From positions 29,000,477-29,064,476 of the forward strand of contig OU964918.1 in NCBI GenBank assembly GCA_918807975.1: 64,000 bases of DNA, given 5' to 3'. This DNA comes from Aplidium turbinatum (lineage: Eukaryota > Chordata > Ascidiacea > Aplousobranchia > Polyclinidae). Below the pieces are notes generated by a model. It did not search any database, was not told where the DNA came from, and saw only the letters and a program-made list of their open reading frames with translations. Below are positions 46,764-56,648 of this stretch, in pieces (within the stretch, counting starts at the first letter, position 1; the number at the start of each line of letters is the position of its first letter). The position numbers and the translations under genes were made by a program.

Positions 46764-48167
46764 TTATATAATTGAAATCCGCCAACCTGGAGATTGGAAG
46801 AAAATAGCAATTCCCAAATTTTGTGGGTGAAAAGACGTCCCAGGTCGTGCAGGAATCCAATCAAAAACTGCTTCTTGCTCACCCAATGTCAACACGGCCC
46901 TGTATGTGGGATACTTTGACTTTCTAGATTCAAGTGATTTTTCTTCAGCAACACTCAAATGGAATGATATAAACATTCCTCTACTTAACTTGCTGAATCG
47001 AGTTTGACTGCATACGCCATTGACCCATACATGTCCATCTGCTGTAATACAAAGTGTGCCATCTTTTGTATGAATACCAGTAGCTTCTGGGTCACGCTTG
47101 ACACACAAAGCAATACAATCACATTTGCTTCTAGACTTTCCTTCAGCATCAACTTTGAATGTGATGGGATAGCCAACAAAATAAGAAGAAACTTCAGAAT
47201 ACAACACTCTACCAATACTTGTCTTTTTTGTGGCCACTTTCTTCTTATCAGTGACAACATAAGACTCTACGTCTTTTGGAGACGACCAGGTAAATCCGGG
47301 CATCATGGTCATCTTTTCCTGATATACACTCCAAGGACTCCATTGTTTCATTGTTTCACTACTCTCAATATAGGAACAACGGCAAACTCTAAATGTATAC
47401 ACTGTGTTGGAAAATAAATTTCTGACTGTATATGATGTTTGCCGACCAATATATTCATCTCTGAATAAGTTTCTTTCTCTAATCGGTTTGTTTTTGTAAT
47501 CATTCATACTTAATTTACCATGATAACTTTGCAATTTATAAAGGTACTGTGTATCTTCATCTTTTTCATCATCTTCTTCTACATTATACCAAGATACAAC
47601 GATCCCACCAGGAATTGCTTCAAGACCAATGATCTGCACAGGAGATTGTCTGCATATCTTACCTTCTAATTGGACGGCCTTTGACACAGATGAAATAAAT
47701 TCACTGTTAAATATCACTGATATACTTGGGACTTCTATAGCAGATGGGACTTCTGGCACACTATCCAAAGCTAGACTATGAGTCATTGTTATAAATTTCT
47801 CCACCTTGTTTAGGCCTGACTTCATCTCCAAATCACAATTTAAAATGTTTTCACCAGATGTGATTACAGCTGATGCTTCATCAATGCCTTCGCTAACAAC
47901 AACCTGACAATCTTGAAGAGGACTTAGTGCTTCTTTTTCAATGATGTTGATTTGGTCAACTAGTGATCTTTCTCTTGCCTTCATTTCTTCTATTAACATT
48001 GTCTGCATTGTTGCAAAATATTGCTCTACTTCTTGTTTAGCATCATTGGCAGTGCTGGTCACTTGAACAATAGCAGATTGTAGCTGATTTTTGCGACCTT
48101 CAAGCTCGCATTTATGTTGCCTGGCACTGTCAACAATTTCAATAGCGTCTTGAACACTTTGTTCCAT
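46764..48167 (-). CDS. CRLF3: CRLF3, cytokine receptor-like factor 3, intronless
   Basis: An intact 467-residue frame (human 442). Residues 1-105 form a coiled-coil region with the DCQ..VSEGI block. SLALDSVPEVPSAIEVPSIS follows at 131-150. A fibronectin type III domain spans about 175-290, with PVQIIGLEAIPGGIVVSWYN and a cytokine-receptor-like WSPWS motif at 276-280. A C-terminal SPRY-like domain runs from about 320 (RVLYSEVSSYFVGYPITFKV) through VFDWIPARPG to the end GWRISII. CRLF3 is a conserved soluble protein. It has been reported as an erythropoietin-responsive receptor in insects and in cell-cycle, cilia and platelet biology in vertebrates. The vertebrate gene has several introns; this copy has none over its full length. 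It starts 87 bases from a plus-strand open frame, so the promoter may be shared. Confidence 0.93.
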   Translation of the reverse strand: MEQSVQDAIEIVDSARQHKCELEGRKNQLQSAIVQVTSTANDAKQEVEQYFATMQTMLIEEMKARERSLVDQINIIEKEALSPLQDCQVVVSEGIDEASAVITSGENILNCDLEMKSGLNKVEKFITMTHSLALDSVPEVPSAIEVPSISVIFNSEFISSVSKAVQLEGKICRQSPVQIIGLEAIPGGIVVSWYNVEEDDEKDEDTQYLYKLQSYHGKLSMNDYKNKPIRERNLFRDEYIGRQTSYTVRNLFSNTVYTFRVCRCSYIESSETMKQWSPWSVYQEKMTMMPGFTWSSPKDVESYVVTDKKKVATKKTSIGRVLYSEVSSYFVGYPITFKVDAEGKSRSKCDCIALCVKRDPEATGIHTKDGTLCITADGHVWVNGVCSQTRFSKLSRGMFISFHLSVAEEKSLESRKSKYPTYRAVLTLGEQEAVFDWIPARPGTSFHPQNLGIAIFFQSPGWRISII

Positions 48168-48254
48168 GGCAATGACAGGTTAAAATGATGACTGTACACA
48201 ATTGTAAAGACAATTACAAAGTTTTCTTAAATTTTATCAAAAGAAATATCTGAA
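48168..48254. promoter_or_regulatory. Possible bidirectional promoter between CRLF3 and a plus-strand frame
   Basis: Only 87 bases separate the CRLF3 start (minus, 48167) from the ATG at 48255 (plus). No TATA box stands out. If the plus frame is real, this spacer and the 5' UTRs must hold both promoters. Confidence 0.35.
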
Positions 48255-48410
48255 ATGTGTAGTGAACAACTGAACAAAGGAATTATTATCAGAATATGTG
48301 ATAAACTTGGTTTAGTTGAGATACAAATTTATCACATCTTTGTGCAGCAGAATCTTAAAGAAGATGCATTGCCAAATTATAAAGAAATTAGATATTTTTA
48401 CATAAAGTAT
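48255..48410 (+). CDS. Hypothetical first exon, divergent from CRLF3
   Basis: The frame begins MCSEQLNKGIIIRICDKLGL and continues to about 48410, where ACATAAA is followed by a plausible donor GTATTACC. The segment alternates hydrophobic and charged residues like a helical domain (KGIIIRICDKLGLVEIQIYH). Beyond the donor the frame turns into hydrophobic, low-quality sequence and runs into the palindrome at 48615. I do not recognise the family. It could be the first exon of the gene whose last exon lies at 51464-52078, with the palindrome in its intron, but no junction phase proves this. Confidence 0.35.
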
Positions 48411-48614
48411 TACCGGTTTGTAGTTATTGTGCATTTTAGACAAAAATATGGGCTAGGCCTATTCAATACTTATGTACTTGCAGTATCGGTATTATTATTC
48501 TTTTGGTGGTGTTCGGCTTTTTTTAATTTTTTCTTTCGATCTTTTCAAGGTACGAATTGTTCATGGTACGAATTAGGTTGCACCCGACTTCGCTTCACCA
48601 AAAACTTGGCCCAC

Positions 48615-50612
48615 AGGGCTGTCTTTAAACGTAGCAAACCACAAAGTTGCCAGATGGTATATTTTTTAATTGTATTTTTTTTTCTTGGCGTTTTATTTAT
48701 CGGGTGCATGTTTTTTAAAACCCTTTTGAATATGTTATTTGTTTAGTGTTGATGTCTTATTTTTATCAGTAAAAAGATATCAAAATCTCTGCTTTGTTGG
48801 TTATGGTTAGTTTTGATATAAATACATTTAAAGCAATGCCTTTGCGATCAACATTTGTGAGATGTTGAAACTTGAAAGGTAATATTAACGCAATATTTGG
48901 TAGTCAGACATTCGAGAATCAGTAGTTAATCCCTTAGACCATGGTTGGGTGAGTTCACTAATCACTGGTTCTCTAAAAACCAGGCTGCAGACGATAAATA
49001 AAACTTAACTTTTGCAGGTGACCGTAGTTCCTGGGCTACGCCGTGTGACACAAAAGAAAGAAGTTCCTAATGACAAGTCTTTGTGTGTTTGTTTGTTTGT
49101 TTATCTTTATCCTGCATTGCGGGAAAGCGGACTTGAGCGCTATGCATCGGTGTACGCCTTCCGACATACACCTGACCCACGCTGCAGCCGACGGCAATGT
49201 CAGTTTCCGGTTGTCTACTCTACTTATGACTTAAATTTGGTACTACCCATTACTCGAAATCAATCACTAGGTAGAGGCAATTATCGTTAAGTTTCTTGCT
49301 CAGAGTGTTTAGAATGTAAGGAATATTTTTTAAACGAAACCGGTTTTTCCAAAAGTTTTGGTAATTTGAAGTGTGTTTAAAATGCTTATATGCTTTGGCT
49401 CCTTTTTGGGCTATTTGCAAAAAAAATTGGTTTGAAACGTGTTTTTGGCTGGGTAAATTTGTGGAATCTGGCAACTCTACAAGGTTTGCTTCTTTAAATG
49501 TAGCAAACCTCGCAAATCTTGAGAAAGGTTTCTACAATTGATGGCCGATGAGGTTTTCAACTGTTCACAGTTTGCATCAAATAGATAGGCCTAAACTACA
49601 GACAACCTTATCATTACTTGCTGCTAGTCTAAATCTATCTTCTTTAGGGAGACTATGAAAACCTATTGCGGTAGGCTTTCAAATGCAGAAACCTTCTCAA
49701 GCTTTGCGAGGAATTCGGAGTTTGCGACATTTAAAGACGCCCGCTGAGAAAACCTCATAACTATCAATTGACAAATGCACAGACCTTATTAAAAGTCATA
49801 GCCTAGATAGTAGCTACCATCACTAGATAACTGTACAAATGTACAAACCTTGTGAGGTTTGCGAGGTTTGCTACATTTAAAGCAAACCTTGCAGAGTTGC
49901 CAGATTCCACAAAATTACCCAGCCAAAAACACGTTTCAAACCAATCCCAAAAACAAACCATTTTTTTGCAAGTAGTCCAAAAAAGAGCCAAAGCATATAG
50001 GTATTTTAAAGACACTTCAAATAACCAAACCTTGGAAAAACCGGTTTCGTTCACAAAATATCCCTTACTTTCTAAACACACACAAAAACTTGTCATTAGG
50101 AACTTCTTCGTTTTGTGTCACACGGCGTAGCCCAGAGCTGGAACTACGGTCGTCTGCAAATTTAAGTTTTATTTATCGTCTGCAGCCCGGTTTTTAGAAA
50201 ACCAGTGATTAGTGAACTCACCCAACCATGCTCTAACTAAGGGATGGAGTACTGATTCCCGAAGGTCTGACAACCAAATATTGCATTAATATTAACTTGC
50301 AATAGGCTATCTCACAAATGTTGATCGCAAAGGCATTGCTTTAAATGTATTTATATCAAAACTAACCATAAATAACAAAGCAGAGATTATGATACCTTTT
50401 TATAGATGAGAATAGAACATCTGCAACATCAACACTAAACAAGTAACATGTTCAAAAGGGTTTTAAAAAACATGCACCCGATAAATAAAGAGGCAAGAAA
50501 TTTAAATGAATACAATAAAAAATACCATCTGGCAACTTTGTGGTTTGCGAGGTTTGCTACGTTTGCTAGGTTTGCGAGGTTTGCTAGGTTTGCTACATTT
50601 AAAGACGGCCCT
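48615..50612. mobile_element. Large palindrome (about 2 kb), fold-back element
   Basis: The left arm from 48615 (AGGGCTGTCTTTAAACGTAG) to about 49540 is the inverted copy of the right arm from about 49685 to 50612 (CATTTAAAGACGGCCCTT). Matching blocks keep their order: AAAGTTGCCAGATGG, GGGTGCATGTTTTTTAAAAC, GATCAACATTTGTGAGAT, TGGTTGGGTGAGTTCACTAA, CTACGCCGTGTGACACAAAA and AAACGAAACCGGTTTTTCCA. The arms differ by scattered substitutions and small indels. GGTTTGCTACATTTAAAG-like motifs recur at the tips and again near the centre, where the spacer is about 145 bases. No transposase is visible. Confidence 0.85.
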
Positions 50613-51463
50613 TCAGAGTTCCTTTTTTTAATCTTCTGATTTCTGAAATCTGAAGGAGCAATAAAAGGTTGCCAGGTATATTAAAATTCGGAGAAAAAAA
50701 AAACGATAAATTAACCTATTTTTATATGCTGTGTCCGACTAATAGTAAAATAGTAGACCATTCGGACAATTGTTTGTGCTAATATTTTTTATTTCCTATG
50801 ACATTATTGAAATTCTAGACAAAATAAAACATCCTTTTACTATTTATCTTGAAATGTCAGAATTCCAAACTAACATTGTCTCAGGTCTTTTTCCAATACC
50901 TGGCAACTTTGAGCATAGAATGAAAAATGCAAAATCTTTCAATTTCCACTCCAAAGCAGTTAGCATGTTAAGAAAGAGATGTGCTTTGTTTTTTTTAATT
51001 TACTGTTTCAAGTGTTACCTTGAAAATCTGTTACTTTAAATTTTACAGTTGATAAACGAAACCATTAAAGTAGGCTAGCTATATCTCAAACAACTTGTTT
51101 GTAGCACTTGTAACCCCCGACCCCCCCTTTGCTACGCCACTGGTACTGTCCATCATTTTAGAGTCAAGAATCTAGATTAATCTTATCTGCAACATATGGG
51201 TGAAGGAGCATTTACATATATATTTTTTGACATTTGTTATTTATGTCAGATAAATCATAAATATTTTAGATTGATAATTGCAATTGTTGCATGTTTTAAA
51301 TTTGCAGGTTTAGTTTCCAAACTTATACCTTGCAAAGTGGTATGCTATTTTTCATTTCTTTTAGCAAAAAAAAAGCTCATGTGAAAACAAGACTTTGGTA
51401 CTGAAAAAACTATCAAGCAAAAGGAAGAAATCTTAGATTTTAGTTATTCAACAATCAGAAAAC
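50613..51463. other. Stretch between the palindrome and the death-domain exon
   Basis: The open frame at 50770-51039 reads EMSEFQTNIVSGLFPIPGNF and could hold a small exon (CTAG acceptor near 50820, CAG|GTC donor near 50884). The support is weak. Nothing else is recognisable. Confidence 0.3.
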
Positions 51464-52078
51464 ATGCATTCCACAAATAACTCACAACTTGATCCACCAT
51501 TGTTTTCTACAGACAATGGACAAATAGTAGCACAGGCTGATGGTGATTTATCTTATCACACTTCTTCTTCAACTGTTTCGGATTCTAACGTTGTTTGTAT
51601 CAGTCTTGAAAGCAGTTTGCCTTTTTCATGCAGCTCTCAAAATAGAACACAAGAACATGAATTTGTGGAAACTGGCACTCCCAATAATCTTAAGAATGAT
51701 GCAAATGCTTTTTATGAAAGCGAATTGTTTTTAGATAATTCTGTTGAAAATGCAAGACAACAAGAAATTTTAAATACTCGTCAGTCTCGTTTGAATGATG
51801 TACATCTTTGCAAAATTTGCTCAAATGCAACCCAACCATTAAACTGTAGATTAATGGTGGCTGCAAATTTTACTCAACGTGAAAAACAAGAAATGGAAAA
51901 GTATATTGTTAGGAAACAGCAATGTTTGGAAATATTAAAACTTTGGCGCCTAAAAGATGACAGTCTTAACACAGTGTATGATATTATAACATTACTCTGT
52001 AGAGCCCAGGGAGGACAAGACGGCATTTTTGATCATATTATAAATGATGTAATTGATACACCTGTTTTTGCTAGTTAA
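51464..52078 (+). CDS. Hypothetical protein with C-terminal death-domain-like region
   Basis: The open frame from the Met at 51464 is 204 residues. The first 110 are Ser/Asn/Gln-rich and probably disordered. The last 90 contain LCKICSNATQPLNCRLMVAA, then FTQREKQEMEKYIVRKQQCL and EILKLWRLKDDSLNTVYDII. The spacing of the conserved Trp, the QCLEILKLWR helix and the following TVYDIITLLCRA helix matches helices 2-6 of death domains, which mediate homotypic assembly in apoptotic or immune signalling. That is a fold inference, not a family match. The frame continues a few codons 5' of the Met to a likely acceptor (GATTTTAG, about 51440), so this may be the last exon of a longer gene, perhaps beginning at 48255. 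Confidence 0.55.
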   Translation: MHSTNNSQLDPPLFSTDNGQIVAQADGDLSYHTSSSTVSDSNVVCISLESSLPFSCSSQNRTQEHEFVETGTPNNLKNDANAFYESELFLDNSVENARQQEILNTRQSRLNDVHLCKICSNATQPLNCRLMVAANFTQREKQEMEKYIVRKQQCLEILKLWRLKDDSLNTVYDIITLLCRAQGGQDGIFDHIINDVIDTPVFAS

Positions 52079-53800
52079 TTTTGTTTATCATATTTTTATA
52101 CAACATTTGCCAAATTCTACTCTGTAATTGCCCCTATTCATTATGTTGAAATTTTAGTTTATTTGATAAAGTTCAATCTTGTACCATGATAAACAAATTT
52201 TGCTGAGTTTGTGTTTTCAAAACGTCATTTGTAGTGAACATCAGGCATGCGATTTGGTTCAGGGTCCATTGGGCACTGTGGCATATGCATGGCGTCATTT
52301 GAATGGCATCTCAAAGACTCACTTCGGTGTTGCCATTGAGAGTATTGTTTACAAATTTGACATGATAGAGCTACGATCAAATGGATTTATATGGTTATCA
52401 GTTGTTGTATAATGCCGAGGAAAGTTGTTAATGTTGATCATTTGTATGTATAATATATGATAGGGTATATATATATTTACTGCAAGCCTTTAATCATACT
52501 TTGCTTTATACTAAAAGTTTAAAACTTTGTTAATATTTTCTCAAAAAATTTGTACACAACCAAGTAGAAGATTGATGCTTTAAAACCCTAAAATTTTATT
52601 GCTTTTAAATTAAAGAGATTGTGCTTTAAAAAATTCAGAAAGCTTGAAAATTGTTTCATTTATCAATGATGAAGTACAGCATCGTTTATTGATAATAAAG
52701 TGAATTTTAATATTGTTTTGATTTTATCTACATTCTACATGAATTGTTGTTTTCGATTTAAAGCATCATCATCTACCATTGTGAAATATTGCACAATAGC
52801 CTACATTTTAACTCAATGACACTTTTTTTTTGAATGTGATGTTTATGGAAATTAATGTTATTTAGGTTACCATTCTCTAATGGTTCTTTTCCTGTATTAT
52901 ATATATAATATTCATCAAATGCTAAGTGGAGGTTGATACGGTCAACCTCGGGGACACCACCAGACTAAAACTTACTACTACTTTACTTAGACTACTACCT
53001 TATATTAAATCTTCAAAAGAGAAATGTTAATTGTTATATATCTATATATTAGTTCTATTTTTTTTTATTGTAAACTTTTTGGCAACAGGAAAGCATAACA
53101 ATATGTTTTACTTTTTGGAATATTTTATTTTACATTCCACAGTTTGAAGTTATTAGACTTCCATTTTCATGTTTTTCTGAAGATAACGATTGTTTTGTGT
53201 GATTTCTAAAAGTGTTGAGTAGGCCTAACGTGTTATACACTTCTCTTTGTAGTTTGTGGCCATATATATGTTTTATAATCAAAGTGAAGGCCTGAGGGCC
53301 ATCAAATCACTTAGTGATTTAGAAAATGAACATGTTTTCCGCTTAGAAACTGCTTGATCCATTTCTTACGTTTATTGAAAAAATGCATGCTATGCAAAGA
53401 AAATGCTGTGTTCAATCTTTAGGCTGCCATTCCAATACGAGTGTTTGGACAATTTTTCATCAGAAGTTCACTCAACATTTTTTGGTTCAAATTGTTTTTG
53501 TTTCATTGTAGTTTTTCAGTAGTCAATTAGTCATGATCTCAGCATACTTCAATTAATTCAAAATTATTATATATTTCACCGACAGTATCAAGGTTGTCGT
53601 CAGTAATGTCATTTCAAAAGTAGAAATTGTGGTGCAAGATAAAATATTGTCACCGTGGATACAGAAAAATCAATTTTCAGTTTTTTAAATTTTGTATAAG
53701 AAATACCAGCAAACAGTCATACTTGTAAGCAAATGCTGAATATTTGATGTCATGTGTCAAGAGCAGGTATATTGTATATGTAAAAACTAATGTTTATTAC
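52079..53800. other. Gene-free AT-rich stretch
   Basis: Probable 3' UTR of the upstream exon at the left, then AT-rich sequence without motifs. AAGTGGAGGTTGATACGGTC near 52924 resembles neither a gene nor a known repeat to me. Confidence 0.45.
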
Positions 53801-53870
53801 CTTGTTAGCTCAGTGGTTAAGCACTTGATGCAAGGTCACGTGATGCTGGTTTGGCTCTTGGGCTTTACGC
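53801..53870 (+). repeat. tRNA-like SINE remnant
   Basis: CCTTGTTAGCTCAGTGGTTA at 53803 is a clear A-box segment (TAGCTCAGTGG). The B box is degraded to GGTTTGGCTCT. The spacing between the boxes is tRNA-like, but the acceptor stem does not pair, so this is a tRNA-derived repeat or a tRNA pseudogene. Confidence 0.55.
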
Positions 53871-54113
53871 TTAAGCAACAAAAAAAATCATTTAAAGTTT
53901 ATTGAATTAAAATGGTTCTGCAATTAATGTGGAAAGACGTGGCAATGCTGCAATTCAAACTTCCACTATTCATTTCTGTTATTAATGTCTGTAATGTATT
54001 TGAGTTGATAAAATTTCTTTACTTGAACACTTGTTAATGGTTTGGTTTTAAACATCTTGCAAACAAAACTTAATATTTTTGTATGTGTAATGTGTATTGT
54101 ATATATGTACATT

Positions 54114-55395
54114 CATAGGCGCCTAACTATTTTTTTGGCCGTGGGGGCGAAAGCGTGTTTCATCACCAGCAACGTAAATTCAGCGAAATGTCACGCAGAT
54201 GGATGACGTAATTATGTCGTCACACTAGGATTGCTTTTATTGCCACACTCGGAGTTATCGCTACGTACGACCTACCGTTAATTATTATAAACAAAACTCG
54301 ACCAAAACACATGCTATGCGTCTGCGTTGGCTAGCTGTTGATGGACTGCGATTCTTTAAGCTAAGCACAACATAAAGTTTAGCAACGAACTAGATTTATT
54401 AGCATAAAACAAGAGACGAAAAGGTTTACTAAAAGGTATTGTCTGTAAATGGAATGAAAATACTAACTTGGTCATATGCTTGAAAATATACCTGTTGAAA
54501 GCAAAATCATTCATGTTTACATCAATGCAACAGCACGTCACCTTGAATAAATTGAAAAGTTACTGACATCCGTAAAAAGCCCTTGAAAAATAGTTACGGA
54601 GAGACGTTTGATTAAGTTTTCGACTTGACATTGCTCCCTTTTCACTACAATATCGTAACTTATCGCTGACCAGCTTTCAAGTTTCAATTTGCTGTGAAAC
54701 GCCCGTTTTCGTGTAGCAGATGAAACAAAAAATGCGCATATTTCCCGCCTTTGATCCGGTTTCTATGGCAACGGTAGTGTGTGCGCCATGCAGTTTGCGC
54801 GAGTCCATTGTTGCGTTGATTATGCCGCGTGTGCGCAATACGGTTTGTACCAGCCCTTGTTGCGTTGGTTAGTGGTTACCTCGGGCCGAGACTTCAAGTT
54901 CATTTTCACAGCGAGCGATTCACTGCCGCGACAATTCACTGCAGAGGTTTCGACTTTCGAAAGCGACATCGAGTCTGTTTGCAAGCGCATTAAGCTAAAC
55001 GCACGCTGCGTCAACGTAGCAAATTATGTTGTTTTTGGGTGCATTCAACATCTGATGACATTGAACCGACGTAAAATGGTAGATTGTTGCTATGTCTCAG
55101 GCAGCAAAATCAGTCATTTTTACATTGATTCAACGTCTGCAGACGTTAAATCAATGTAAAAAGGACATATTTTTTTTTGTCTGGGGTGGGATTGTAGCCT
55201 CGCTACTCGTTCTAGTGATTATTTAGCGCAAAGCTGTTGCGGTTTGCATTTAAAAATGTTTGACCGTTAACCTGCTGCCTGCCGATGGCTAGTTCATCTA
55301 TTGTTTTATGTATCAATGCAGCATAAAAAGTTGCTCCCATGCATAAATATGCGTGGGGGCCTGGCCCCCACGCCCCCACGGGTTAGGCGCCTATG
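54114..55395. mobile_element. 1282-bp DNA element with CATAGGCGCC ends and exact 8-bp TSD
   Basis: It starts CATAGGCGCCTAACT and ends GTTAGGCGCCTATG. Both flanks are TGTACATT (54106-54113 and 55396-55403). Subterminal CCGTGGGGGCG and CGCCCCCACGG extend the inverted repeat. An 8-bp duplication fits hAT or P superfamilies; the CA terminus fits either. An internal frame (54779-55159) is not a recognisable transposase and runs into a nested MITE (55096-55186). It is presumably non-autonomous. Confidence 0.85.
55096..55186. mobile_element. Copy of the palindromic MITE nested in the CATAGGCGCC element
   Basis: The left arm CTCAGGCAGCAAAATCAGTC and the centre ATTCAACGTCTGCAGACGTT match the family at 61819. 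The right arm is eroded into a T run before TGTCTGGGG. Its position inside the larger element shows that it inserted afterwards. Confidence 0.75.
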
Positions 55396-55403
55396 TGTAC
55401 ATT

Positions 55404-56648
55404 GTACAAGGACTGTTGAAAAACATTTTTTTTTAAACAAAATAACTTCATTGTGTAATAAATTTATTTATTCAAAGCAAACTGTTGCCTCACTTCAAAA
55501 AACGTTTTTGAAACACTATTGTTCATATTGTATATACGTCTAAGATGTTTGGTATATAAATCTTTAAAATCATAGCACAAGGACACATTTTTTGTAGTTC
55601 ATGGCGCTGCCTGCATTTGTAGGATCTCGCTCTTGCATTTTTGTTTTGAACCGCTCAATGAAACAATATAGATTCCAAAATGTGAGAAGAAAAATTCTTC
55701 ACAAAGAAACTTAATGAAAATATATTATACAAAATCGAAAACATTTTGTTTGAGAAACACTAATTTCATTTTTTCAAATACATAATTTTGTATTAGATTT
55801 ATTTAATTTGTTCAGATAAATATTGACATGTATGAAGTACCTCTGATGATTTTCAGGTCGACCAAGCAAGTGCTTTGTAACAATCATTATTCATTAATTT
55901 GAAACATATATTAAGATGTAAAATATCATTGTAGAACTCTGTTAATACATATACTTTTGTAAAGCTGTAAATACAGTAGACAGTAGAGTCTGGACAACAT
56001 GTGACTATTTTACTTGAAAGTTCTAATCAAATTACAGTTACAAACTTTCGCATTTTTAGAAATTAATTTTGCTGTTTTGTTGTCGATTTTACAGCCTTGT
56101 TCATTGTAATGTGAACTTTTTTGGATTGCTCTTAAAAATTTATAACAGAACATCTCATATTATTTAATTTAATGCCTGGTGAACAGCCTCATTCAATTTT
56201 CAGTACGGTAGTATTTCTGTTGCAGTGGACTTTTTTTAAAGTCTAGGAATTTTTATTCTCAAATTTGTCCAAAAAAAAACAACACGTTCTGGTTTGTAGC
56301 CCATCTGTAAAGCATGTTGCTTTCAAAAGCTAATGTATATACATTATACAACTTACAATTATTGCAAAACTTTCAACTATTCACTTTTTAAATTAACTAT
56401 GTGTTCTATACAAATTTTGCCAGTTTTATTGTTTGGAAATATTTTTATCAGGTTTATTTGTACTTGTACGCCGCAAGAAATTAGAGACATCGTACCCTCA
56501 TTTTTTAATAGTTGTGTGAATTTTATAATTATTGCGATTTATTTTTTGTATTTTCTTGCCTAACATTTTTTTTATATTAATTGCAAATTGTTTTAGAAAA
56601 ATAAACTACCGTAACTAAGTTGTGTGTTCATGCAAATGAAATTGCAAC
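55404..56648. other. Upstream region of the acyl-CoA dehydrogenase gene
   Basis: AT-rich sequence with no supported gene. The promoter and 5' UTR of the gene starting at 56649 should be in the right part. Open frames at 55301-55543 and 56333-56563 look random. Confidence 0.45.

Noticed and set aside
47004-47417. A 137-codon plus frame within CRLF3
   Set aside because: Antisense shadow of the conserved SPRY-like coding region.
54779-55159. A 126-codon frame inside the CATAGGCGCC element
   Set aside because: It shows no transposase motif and its end reads into the nested palindromic MITE, so it was not called as a gene.
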